Part shown: positions 1 through 8,615 of the stretch, one piece after another
Layout of the letters: each line of letters begins with the position of its first letter
Numbering within the stretch: the stretch's first letter is position 1
Assembly: GCF_904849725.1 (NCBI RefSeq)
Contig: NC_058519.1
Location: 103,156,881-103,220,880 of the forward strand
Reading direction: 5' to 3'
Length of the DNA stretch: 64,000 nt
Origin: Hordeum vulgare subsp. vulgare
Lineage: Eukaryota; Streptophyta; Magnoliopsida; Poales; Poaceae
The notes under the pieces: generated by a model
The model's input: only the letters and a program-made list of their open reading frames with translations
What the model was told of the DNA's origin: nothing
The model's database searches: none
Program-made: the position numbers and the translations under genes

Positions 1-390
1 TATTTTCTTCATCTCAAACTTTACAAGATACAAAACAAATTTGGCCATCTCACCTGCCATAACACCTGGTGTTACATGTCTTTTGTTTAACAGGATCTTT
101 CATTAATTTGCTATCAACAGGTCCATCTAGTAAACTAAAACAGAATTGTGTTTACCGTGAGTGAAAAGCAACCCTATATTTTACATCAACAGATTTGTTT
201 CTTGTGATTTCTATGCAAAACTGAGATAAGGTTAAATTTCCAACGGCAACAGATGAACTACGGGCCAGCAATATACTACCAAGTATCAGATGAAATAGTT
301 GGAAGCACACACATAAAGATGGATAACATTTGTCCTCACTGGCAGAAAACGAAAACAAAAACGGTGTTAAAGAAGAAAAGGCAATATGAC
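1..390 (-). other. start of PEX10 intron 3
   Basis: This follows the exon 3 donor (GT at 389-390 on the minus strand). I find no further PEX10 exon in it, so the next exon must lie outside the window. The sequence is AT-rich and otherwise unremarkable. Confidence 0.6.
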
Positions 391-3322
391 CTGAGATATA
401 TCACAATATTCTTCTCCGAGTGTTTGCTGGCCTGAACCAGTTGTTAGCAAGTAGTAGAGGGACTGCCCAAGCAATTTTATCTGCGGAAGTTCAAATCAAT
501 GTAAGTTCTTGCCACCTTCACTAAATTACATGAAAAAATGAAGATTGTACACATGAATGTTGTCAAAGAAAATAAAATACAAAGAGAACAATACTCAAAC
601 TCATTCTCCATGCAATAATTGATGGAGCTCACAAAGATAGGAAACACATCTCTTTTATCCAGCATGACAATCATCCTACTCTACCGAGATGCAACACCGT
701 ACAAATGCCATCTTCACATACTCCAACTAAAATATAATATCAACTCATCAAGATTCAAGCGCCTTATATAAGATATAACAAATAAGCTTTCAATTCATAC
801 TAACTTGAAAAAAAAAGTTATCTGCAGTATAATGTAGGCTACTATATTTAGTTAGAACACTTTTTTTAGATGGAAACTTTTAACTCTTGGCCCTTACTCT
901 TGTTGACATGTCCACTACCGAGTACGGTGAATAGTTAGCCAAATTTATCAGGCACTCGTGTTATATTCAGCTACTGCCTCAGCAGATTCAGATAAGCAGC
1001 GATCAAGATGGATGGCTCTCTGCGTTTGCTGTATTAGTTACTGTTAAGTGACAAGAAGGGCGAGCCTGGCACAGTGGCAGAGTCCCTCCACTTGTGGCCT
1101 GGAGGTCCTGGGCTTGAACCAGCCTCCTTGTAGAATTATTATGCAAGGGTAAGAGCGAGCATGTACAGCCGGCACGGGCGCGTCCGCGGACACTGACCGG
1201 TCACGTTTCAAATAATGCAGTCTACATTCGGACACCTCAAATCTCATATCTCCAATCCATACAACCCATGCAACTACTACGTCGACCCGCACACGTCGTC
1301 CGGCTACTCCATCACTGCTAAACATGCCATCGGACTACCAAAATTTGACATGTTTGGCTATCATGCCATCGGACTACCAAAATTTGACATGTTTGGCTAT
1401 CATGCCATCGGACTACCAAAATTTGACATGTTTGGCTATGATGGAGATCATCCACGGCTGCCCTTGTCCTTCCCGGCACCCTTGCCGTCCTTGTCGCGGA
1501 AGTACCGGTCGAAGACGCGGTACGAATCGAGCTGGATCTGCTCGCCACTGGAGCTGTCCTCGCCGCCGCTCATCTCCTTCTCCTCCTTCGGTGGCAGTCC
1601 GGCCATTTAATGGACCGCCCGATTCTGCTCGCGGGCGAGGGCGCGCGTGTTCGGCCGCCGCCGTTTCTTCAAAATGCGGGCGCGGATGGCTTCCTCCTCT
1701 GCGGCCGCCTGCTCCGCCGCATCAGCCGCCTCCGCCTCCGCCATTTCCACGAGATAGGCCTCGGCGATCCTTATCCTCTCCTTCCCACGGCGGGCAGCCC
1801 GTTCCCGATGGGACTCGAAGTCTACGGGTCCGGTCGATGGATCTGCCCGCCGGGACATGGATGATCCCGCCCTAGAGGAACCGAGCGCCCTTTGAGCGGA
1901 CACTATGGAGTCACGACGGACAGATCCTGCCGTCAGCCGGGCTTGTCCTCGTGGGAGCGTCACAATGCAATGTGAACCGCCATTGCCTCCTCCACTCCGC
2001 ACGGGACGACCCCCCAGTCAATGGATCCGGACTGGTCGGAGTCGGATCCGCTGGAAGCCATGCCGGAGAAGGCCGGAGATCGCCGGAGGTGAGCTTGGGT
2101 GGCGGATGGGAGTGGAGGGGAGTGGAGTGAAGTGGCTAGGGTTTGGTCCGGCCAACGGATGAGGACGGATATGTGGGGTCGATGCAGGCCAATGTGGGCC
2201 AGGCGGGCGTGTGCCCGGGTGCGCCCGGGCTCCCCCATATCCGCCCATTATTTGGGCTGAAAATGGGGGGTGCTGGTCAGCCCGGGCGTTTGAGGCCGGT
2301 TTAAGAGGCCCGTCTGGGTCAAATTTTTGTGACCGGGCAGTGACCAGGCGGCCTGCACAGGCGTTTGAGGAGGGTTTGAGGGGTCCGGTTGTAGATGCTC
2401 TAAGGCTGTCTAGAAATTCCCTTCCCCAGACCCCACCTTCCGTGGGAGCTTTCAGCACTGGTTAAGTGTTTAACTAGTTACTGTTCATCTTTTTTTTTAC
2501 CCATCGCCGTTTTCACCTGAACTCCATTCCCTTTATATAGCACCGCTATCTTGACTTCCAAAATTACCTTTGAGCGAAACATATATGTTACAGTAACATA
2601 TACAGTGGAGATATTCCCCGAATATACTTCTCCTCTTGCTCTTTAATCTGGATCCCTAGTTCATCCTTGAACTAACCAGCAGGGTACAACACAATTGCAA
2701 ACCTCTGAATCGACTGATCTTTGCTAGGTGTTCCGCAAAATTCACCCGCCAAAGCGTTACCACCTCTGATCATGGCAAATCTACAAGTCGGTATTCAACG
2801 ACTGAACAATTTCTACCACTAGGTGCCCAAATACTGATAAAGTCCATTTGGTTTGGGAGTTTGGAGCATTCACTCCACACCACCCAAAGCATTCACCAGA
2901 CCATATACCAACACGCAACGCAAGGCATGTTAAATTTCGAGCAGAACAGGATAATTGGCGCAGACTAAGTAGAAGCACATGCCGGCATAGACAATTTGGT
3001 TTAGCAGTCACCTCGTTCTGGTAAGCAACGGCAACCCTGGTACCTGCATCACCACCAAAAGCACCCCAAATGACCAACAGATCACCATCAAATCACCATA
3101 GCTAGGACGGGTTCGGGGGAGGCTCTACGAACCGAAGAGGTGGCGGAAGGCGTCGCGGCAGGCCTCGGTGACGTGGGCGGCGTAGCTGTCGTCCTTCTCC
3201 GCCGCGCGCATGACCTCCGGCTGCGCCGCCGTCGGGAACCGCCGCGGACGAGCGGCCACCCCGGCCCGGGCTCCGCCGCGGGAGCTGGGCCCCGCATCGC
3301 CGGCGGGATCCCCGGCACTCAT
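391..3322 (-). CDS. PEX10: PEX10 peroxisome biogenesis factor 10, N-terminal part (exons 1-3; gene continues beyond position 1)
   Basis: PEX10 is a RING-type E3 ubiquitin ligase subunit of the peroxisomal membrane that recycles the import receptor PEX5. Exon 1 is 3133-3322, exon 2 is 3012-3043 and exon 3 is 391-480; all junctions are GT-AG and the frame stays open for 104 codons. The ATG at 3322 gives a Gly/Ala/Arg-rich start followed by conserved PEX10 blocks: RRFPTAAQPEVMRAAEKDD, ACRDAFRHLFG, then TRVAVAYQNE (exon 2) and KLLGQSLYYLLTTGSGQQTL (exon 3). These match the plant Pex2/Pex12 N-terminal domain as I remember it. The C-terminal RING exons are not in the window. Intron 1 is 89 bp; intron 2 is about 2.5 kb and swollen by transposons. 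The gene is divergent from SmG. Expression cannot be judged from sequence. Confidence 0.9.
1323..1439. repeat. three perfect 39-bp tandem repeats
   Basis: The unit begins CATGCCATCGGACTACC and ends TTTGGCTAT. Copies run 1323-1361, 1362-1400 and 1401-1439 without a mismatch. It lies in the left part of the Harbinger-like element. Confidence 0.95.
1448..2061 (-). pseudogene. broken reading frame inside the Harbinger-like element
   Basis: On the minus strand an ATG at 2061 opens MASSGSDSDQSGSIDWGVV and soon stops. After a frame change, a second open stretch (from 2002) carries an Ala/Glu-rich helical segment around residue 75-100 (EAEAADAAEQAAAEEEA), a stop at about 1607, and then, in the same frame, a further short stretch ending RDKDGKGAGKGKGSRG at 1448. 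I do not recognise the protein; it may be the second, non-transposase ORF of a Harbinger element. The frameshift and internal stop argue against function. Confidence 0.4.
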
Positions 3323-3695
3323 CCCCTCTCCCCACGCGGTTGAGTCCAGAGCTCAGGGGGGAGTCCGTCCGTGCGCCGTGGTGGGCTCCGGACCTCCAGT
3401 GGCAGCTTTTGCACATACGCCCCTGCTCTTAGCGTTTTTTCCACCCGCACACCACGTCCCGAGATTCTCTTGGCGTGTGGTTCGTCTGGGACCTCTCGGG
3501 CCGGCATGTCAGTGACCTTTTTGCCCCTCTGCCCTATTTCGAGAGGCGGCTCGTCCCAGTCCTCCCTCGTCTTATATCTAGCTAGGGTTTTCAGGGTTCT
3601 TGCGGCGGCGGCGACTTCCTTCCCCCTCTTGCGAAGGTCTAGGGTTTGGCTGAGTAGAGAAGAGAGGCTTCCCCTTCGTCCAGTCGGGAGCCGCC
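3323..3695. promoter_or_regulatory. shared divergent promoter of PEX10 and SmG
   Basis: Only 373 bp separate the two start codons. On the SmG side there is a TATA-like stretch (CTTATATCTA, 3571-3580) and two telo-box motifs (TAGGGTTT, reverse complement AAACCCTA) at 3583-3590 and 3640-3647. Telo boxes are typical of plant genes for ribosome biogenesis and translation. The region is GC-rich on the PEX10 side. Transcription starts were not determined. Confidence 0.55.
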
Positions 3696-6383
3696 ATGAG
3701 CCGATCGGGGCAGCCGCCGGATCTGAAGAAGTAAGCCCTCCCCCCTCTCATCTCGAGTTCCATCTGTTCCGCTTGGTTTTCTCTCTGTTTCCTTGGGATT
3801 TCGATGCTGACTTTTTCCGTTCCGGTGGTTCGCAGGTACATGGACAAGAAGCTCCAAAGTAAGTGCGCCTACCAGATTCTAGGTCTTCTTTGTTCTGAAT
3901 AAATATTAAATCGGACGCGAGATTTAGTTTGTAAGGTTCCCTGGACGTCTATGCGCTGGTATTACTGTGTGCTACTGCTATCGGGAATGATGATTAGGTT
4001 ATGCGATGTACGTGACTTGGAATAATCTTATGTTTCTGTTGGTTTGCGCTGCATCTGACTAGTGATTAGTTCCTGGTGTCGGTATGTGCTATTTCCCAGT
4101 AGCCAGTGAGGAAATTGTGGAATGTTTTTATTCATTTGTTGCGGTCTGTGCACTGTTGTGGTGCAGCTGGATCGTACTGTGGTGTTACTGCAACGTACAA
4201 TTGCATGAATTGGCAGCGATCTCTAAAAATATTTCAGTTGGCATCTTTGTTTCATAAGACGTATAGAAATTGTGAAGGTCGATTCATTTGCTTCTGGTTT
4301 ATGAATAGAGTTGACTGTAGTTTACGCGTCAACGCAGATGTGATAGTAACTAGTGATGGATATGTTCTGCTGACCAGCTTTCCAGTTTGACACATTGGTT
4401 ATGTAAATGCCCTAAATGATGATATTTTAGCAAAGCTATGGACTAATGTCCAAATGAAGCTTCTTTGTCATAGTTACTCTGATAGGGCATTTATGATTCT
4501 GTTTTGTTGTTTCGGTATAGTCTTACCAATTTACTCGTTTTGATATTTGTGCATATATTATGTGAAATCGTACGTATTCTTTGGAGCTTCTTGCTATGTT
4601 TTTTTTCAAGTTCTCTGTTGCTTTATTATTTTATAATTTTATAATTCTATCTGCTAGTATTACTCTCTCCATAGTTTGTGTAACTATGTGAAATCGTACG
4701 TATTTTTTGGAGCTTCTTGCTATTGTTTTTTTTTTCAAGTTCTCTGTTGCTTTATTATTTTATAATTCTATCTGCTAGTATTACTCTCTCAATAGATTGT
4801 GTAACTATGTCAAGGTCGCTTTACTTTTTTTCCGGTTTATGAATAAAACTGGATATGAATATGCTAGAAACTAGCGATGATGTGTTCAGCTGATCAGCTT
4901 CCCAGTTTGCCATTTTGGTTATGTAAATGCCCTAAATGATGATATCTTAGCAAAGCTATGGGTTTATGCCCAAATGAAGCTTCTTTGTCATAGTTACTCT
5001 GATAGGCATTTATGGTTCTGTTCTGTTTCCTGGGTATAGTCTTACCAAATTACACGTTTTGGTATTGTTGCACATGTTGTCATGTGCAATTTTGCACATC
5101 TTGATTTGTTTCTCTGGTTTATGAATAAAGCTGGCTATGAATATGCCACTAACTAGCGACGGATATTCTACGCTGACCAGCTGACCATTTTGCCACTTCG
5201 GTTATGTAAATGTCCTAAATGATGATATCTTAGCAAAGCTATGGGTGCATGTCCAAGTGAAGCTTCTTTGTCATAGTTACTCTGATAGGACATTTATGGT
5301 TCTGTTCGTTTGTGCACATGTTGTAATGTGCAGTTTTATGTACTTTACTTTATGTAGCTTGTTCTTGGTTTTCCAAGTTGCCGTAGTTTGCCCCCCTGAA
5401 TGAGTAATGATTGCTGTGTTGTTAGTTAAGGCTTGAGATAATTAAGAAACTATCAAGTTTTTTTTTTCTTGTTTTATGGATAAAGCTAGCTATCAATGTG
5501 CTCATAATACTATGAATGGATAGAGTTGTTGTTTTTTCTGTGCTGACAAGCTTTGCTATCTGCCACTTTGGTTATGTAAATGCCCTTAAGGATGATTATC
5601 TTAACAAAGCTATGGCTTTATGTCCAAATGAAGCTTCTTTGTCATAGTTACTCTGATAGGGCATTTACTGCTTTGCTCTGTTGCTTAGGTATTTGTCTTA
5701 CTCCTTCCTCCCATAGTATAAGCATGTTTTTGACATGACACTAGTGTCAAAACTCTCTTATATTGTGGGACGGAGGGAGTAGCTTTGTGCTGATTGGCTG
5801 TGAAAGTGGTAAGACTCTGGCAGCTGCTTTGCTCTGTTGCTTAGATATAGTCTACTTAGTTACTTTGCCATTAAATGGATTAACTATAGTATGTCCATAA
5901 GTTTGATTCAAAAATATTATTGCTGTCTTCTCACACTCTGGTTCTTAATTTCCATTTATTTTTAGGAGCGCTGATTTGTTTTCAACCAGAAAATAGTCTG
6001 TAGCCAGTATTTTTCCCGCTCTGCTTTAGTGGGCTATTTATTCATTGGATTTCTTCTCAATTTTGCCAGTCAAGCTGAATGCGAACCGCGTTGTCATTGG
6101 CACGCTTCGTGGATTTGATCAGTTCATGAATTTGGTGGTGGACAACACTGTGGAGGTCAATGGAGATGAGAAAACCGACATAGGGATGGTGGTTAGTAAT
6201 TCTTCCTCTTGTTCTCCCAGTACGAGTCACTGCGACTACTGACATTTTTGCGAGGCCTCAATCTAAATGTTTCCTTCTAGATTTTCCTCGCAATTAAAGT
6301 ACTTGTCAAATTCTTTGCAGGTTCTGAGAGGAAATAGTGTTGTGATGATAGAAGCCCTTGAACCAATTGCCAGGTCTCAGTGA
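3696..6383 (+). CDS. SNRPG: small nuclear ribonucleoprotein SmG
   Basis: SmG is one of the seven Sm proteins that form the ring on U1, U2, U4 and U5 snRNAs in the spliceosome. Exons: 3696-3730, 3836-3858, 6070-6191 and 6321-6383, all GT-AG, giving 80 aa, the normal length for plant SmG. The protein starts MSRSGQPPDLKK, then YMDKKLQIKLNANR (strand 1 of the Sm fold), the Sm1 core GTLRGFDQFMNLVVDN, and the Sm2 motif VLRGNSVVMIEAL, ending ARSQ. No residue appears lost. Intron 2 is 2.2 kb, very long for so small a gene, and hosts four snoRNA copies, a tandem duplication and a MITE. The gene converges on MSH4 and diverges from PEX10. Confidence 0.97.
4404..4493 (+). ncRNA. intronic box C/D snoRNA, copy 1
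   Basis: An 11-bp perfect terminal stem (TAAATGCCCTA 4404-4414 with TAGGGCATTTA 4483-4493) encloses box C ATGATGA (4416-4422) and box D CTGA (4479-4482). The 12 nt directly before box D, GTCATAGTTACT, are complementary to AGUAACUAUGAC of helix 69 in 25S rRNA. The fifth base before box D pairs with the second A of UAAC, so that A is the predicted 2'-O-methylation site. It lies in SmG intron 2, so it would be released by splicing and trimming. No clear D' box is visible. Confidence 0.85.
4562..4808 (+). repeat. tandem duplication of about 125 bp in SmG intron 2
   Basis: Copies 4562-4687 and 4688-4808 both begin GTGAAATCGTACGTATT and end GTGTAACTAT; they differ by a few substitutions and small indels in T runs. 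The block lies between snoRNA copies 1 and 2 and shows that the intron grew by local duplication. Confidence 0.85.
4924..5012 (+). ncRNA. intronic box C/D snoRNA, copy 2
   Basis: Same layout as the copy 520 bp upstream: box C ATGATGA at 4936-4942, box D CTGA at 4999-5002, and the same guide GTCATAGTTACT before box D. The 3' half of the terminal stem lacks one G (TAGGCATTTA, 5003-5012), leaving a one-base bulge in the stem. Otherwise intact. Confidence 0.8.
5207..5296 (+). ncRNA. intronic box C/D snoRNA, copy 3
   Basis: Box C ATGATGA at 5219-5225, box D CTGA at 5282-5285, guide unchanged. The stem reads TAAATGTCCTA (5207-5217) and TAGGACATTTA (5286-5296). Relative to copy 1, a C became T on one side and the paired G became A on the other, so all 11 pairs are kept. 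This compensatory change supports selection on RNA structure. Confidence 0.85.
5577..5667 (+). ncRNA. intronic box C/D snoRNA, copy 4 (decaying)
   Basis: Guide and box D (CTGA, 5653-5656) are intact and the 3' stem TAGGGCATTTA (5657-5667) is kept. The 5' side reads TAAATGCCCTTAAGG and box C is changed to ATGATTA (5592-5598). Loss of the sheared G-A pair in box C would weaken kink-turn formation, so this copy may be a pseudogene. Confidence 0.6.
5701..5779. mobile_element. Stowaway-type MITE (79 bp)
   Basis: TA direct repeats (5699-5700, 5780-5781) flank inverted ends CTCCTTCCTCCCATAGTATA and TATTGTGGGACGGAGGGAG. The centre is the palindrome TGACACTAGTGTCA. It lies in SmG intron 2 after snoRNA copy 4. 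Confidence 0.8.
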
Positions 6384-7345
6384 TATTTTGACTTACCTGC
6401 TTCTGGTTCAGTACTTGAGCTAATAGTGTTTGGTCAAAACCAATCTGTACGCAATCGGGCAAATTGTATCCTAATATTTGTAATGTGCGAGATTTAGCAC
6501 TTATTGTATAGTTTGGAGTGTGAACTGTCTTTAGATGCTTGCCTTGCTCACTCAAACTTACATTGTTGGGTTTCAATGCTATTTTGGTCCAGACTGGGCC
6601 CACTATTTGTGCAATGTTTTTGCTTATAAGTGTTGTGTGAACCGGATGCTTGACATCAAATTTGGCTGCTGTTGTGAGGTGCAGTCTATGTTTCGATGGA
6701 GAGAGTACTGTCTCAGCAATACACACAAGAAAAACTGGAAAAAAAAACAGCCTAAATGCTCTGAAACAACAGCACACTGAATAGTGTGGGCCGTGCGCCT
6801 AGCTGGCAGATGCCTGAAACATTTTCCTGTTAAATTTGCTGCGAAACATTTTCCTGTTAAATTTGCTGCAACCGGGTGTTTTTCTGATACAAGCGTTTTT
6901 CATGTAGTTTTTTTTCTTGTGTAAATTTGTTGCAACCAACGTAAAAAGCTGCATATACGTTTGGTTGCAACTTGAGTTCGTCGAATTTTTGTTACAATCG
7001 ATGTTTTTTTACTTTTGCTACAACCAGCATTTTTTTTTTGCTGTAACCGTTTCTAAAAAAGTTGCATACACGTTCATGTAGATTTTTGTTACAACCGGCG
7101 TTTAACTTTTGCTACCATGTATCATCAGCTTCGTTTTTTTGTTACGATCATGTAGATGTTTTAATTTGCTATAATTTTTGTTTTTTGTTGTAACCGTTGA
7201 AAAAATTGCTGCATCGCGTCGAATGTTTGCTGCATCGGAAGGAAAAATGTTACATGAAGATCCAACGATGCGGACGCGCGAAGGTTGATGGATCGTGCGG
7301 CCCGCGCGTGGCCGGTCGAAAGATCACCGTCCTTTTGTAAATTGT
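6384..7345. other. SmG 3' flank and low-complexity repeat
   Basis: SmG 3' UTR is expected just after 6383, but I see no clear poly(A) signal. From about 6816 the sequence is repetitive. First comes a perfect 27-bp direct repeat (6816-6842 and 6843-6869, starting GAAACATTTTCCTG). Then irregular alternations of T runs with TGCTGCAACC- and TGTTACAACC-like words continue to about 7260. A GC-rich end GCGGCCCGCGCGTGG follows near 7300. This resembles the border of an unclassified Triticeae DNA transposon, but I could not pair its ends. Confidence 0.4.
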
Positions 7346-7685
7346 AAGATCACAGAGACCGGCCATCCAAGATTTGGCAGTTCTTCTCCAAATCACTTGC
7401 ATACATCCCAGACCAGCGGAGATCGAAGAAAGCAGAAGTCATTCTGAATATGGCGGTTATTGATCCACCAACAAGAAATAGATTCAAACATTAGCAGCTT
7501 GAACAAGATATAGTACTCCACATTTCCATAGCCACCAAACACTCAAAAGAGATTATTACAGGATTCTGCTTCAGAGCAAATAAAATAAAATGCAACTAAG
7601 GTTAGGAACTGTATGCACCTTCGGAGGCACAGCAATCTTCCAAACTGCCGGAATGTTCAGGGGCAAAAATAACCTCTAGAATTGA

Positions 7686-7793
7686 CTATGGCAGATTGTA
7701 CCACTGATCAAGGTCAGTAACATTTTGTTCATTAGCCAACACATAACTCCCAGAATTGGGTGGCCAAGCAGGCAGAACCAAACCACATGCCAT
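7686..7793 (-). pseudogene. possible last exon or gene fragment, 35 codons
   Basis: On the minus strand an open stretch MACGLVLPAWPPNSGSYVLA... ends in a TAG at 7686-7688. It is preceded by an acceptor-like CTTAG (7794-7798 on the plus strand). The text looks coding rather than random, but I recognise no family. No upstream exon is recognised, and a truncated LINE begins 120 bp upstream. It could be the tail of a captured or decayed gene. Confidence 0.25.
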
Positions 7794-7908
7794 CTAAGAA
7801 TTTAACTTCTCTAGCCATTACCGATTTTCAGAAATACCCCACTTTGGCTGCCTTGGCAGCCCGAAGAACACTTCTCCAGCGCTTGTACAACTTCTATGTT
7901 GTTTTACC

Positions 7909-8249
7909 AACAACAACAACAACAACAACAACAACAACCAAGCCTTTCAGTCCCAACCAAGTTGGGGTAGGCTAGAGTTGAAACCCATAAGATCTCGAAG
8001 CCAAGTCATGGCTCTGTAACGTGGATAGCTAACTTCCACGCATCCCTGTCCATGGCTAAGTCTTTGTCGATATTCCAAACCTTCAGGTCTCTCTTAACGG
8101 CCTCCTCCCATGTCAAGATTGGTCTACCACGACCCCTCTTAACATTCTCAGCACGCTTTATCCGTCCGTTATGCACCGACACTTCCGGTGGCCTCCGTTG
8201 AATATGTCCAAACCATCTGAGACGATGCCATTGATGAAAATTCTCTTTC
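7909..8249 (-). mobile_element. 5'-truncated LINE 3' end with (TTG)n tail
   Basis: Read on the minus strand, this encodes the well-known C-terminal tail of plant LINE ORF2 proteins: RLRWFGHIQRRPPE, then NVKRGRGRPILTWEEAVKRD and WKLAIHV. It ends in a (TTG)n tail, seen as (CAA)n at 7911-7937 on the plus strand. Only about 340 bp remain. I could not find convincing target duplications. Confidence 0.75.
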
Positions 8250-8615
8250 TATTTTAGGGCATCTTTGGATTGTCGAATTTTCACAGAAATTTTAGGGCTT
8301 GTACTTTTAGGACATATCACTCGCCACAACTTTATGTGTCCCCAGATTAATGCGGTGGTCAGGGATATTTTTACATATTTTTGACTGATTTTTACATTTT
8401 GATATATCTTTTTTTTTTGCAATTTTATGTACGGAGGATTCCTCATATTCCTCGTCTCATCGTCGACTCCGGGTGTGGTTTGTATCAAGGGATCTCTCCG
8501 GTGTCCACTTTCAGTATCGGACTCTGACTAATGTATATTACAGCGATGGATGAAAATAAGATAGACCTACAAACAAACCTCTATCAAATTCCTGGAGACG
8601 CAATCTCTTGTTGTT
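8250..8615. other. region between LINE remnant and MSH4 stop
   Basis: AT-rich; it should contain the MSH4 3' UTR at its right end. I see no other gene, repeat or clear polyadenylation motif. Confidence 0.4.

Larger units (their letters stand above)
1153..2400. mobile_element. PIF/Harbinger-type non-autonomous DNA transposon inside the SINE
   Basis: The trinucleotide TAA, the usual PIF/Harbinger target duplication, stands at 1150-1152 and 2401-2403. The ends are imperfect inverted repeats: GAGCGAGCATGTACAGCCGG on the left and, read inward, GAGCATCTACAACCGGACCC on the right. Removing 1248 bp plus one TAA restores a continuous Au SINE, which confirms the borders. The interior is GC-rich and holds a broken reading frame on the minus strand and a 39-bp tandem repeat. 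No DDE transposase is seen. Confidence 0.7.
1051..2460 (+). mobile_element. Au-type SINE, split by a Harbinger-like element
   Basis: The left half (1051-1152) starts with the Au SINE head: a tRNA-like A box around TGGCACAGTGG and a B box around GGGCTTGAACC. The right half (2404-2460) is the typical Au tail, with CCCTTCCCCAGACCCCACC and GTGGGAGCTTTCAGCACTG. The 8-bp direct repeat GTTAAGTG flanks the whole (1043-1050 and 2461-2468) and is the likely target duplication. The SINE without its insert is about 160 bp, close to the usual Au length. It lies inside PEX10 intron 2. Confidence 0.75.

Noticed and set aside
1215..1875. Plus-strand frames of 131-183 codons
   Set aside because: They run through the 39-bp repeat and oppose the minus-strand frame of the transposon; composition is simple Pro/Arg/Ser.
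3102..3515. Alternative frames over the PEX10 first exon and promoter
   Set aside because: Only the frame starting at 3322 joins exons 2 and 3 and gives conserved PEX10 sequence.
6277..6777. A 166-codon minus-strand frame antisense to SmG exon 4 and its 3' flank
   Set aside because: It overlaps SmG exon 4 on the opposite strand, has no recognisable domain, and looks like chance openness.
7911..7937. (CAA)n as an independent microsatellite
   Set aside because: It is the complement of the (TTG)n tail of the truncated LINE that follows it.
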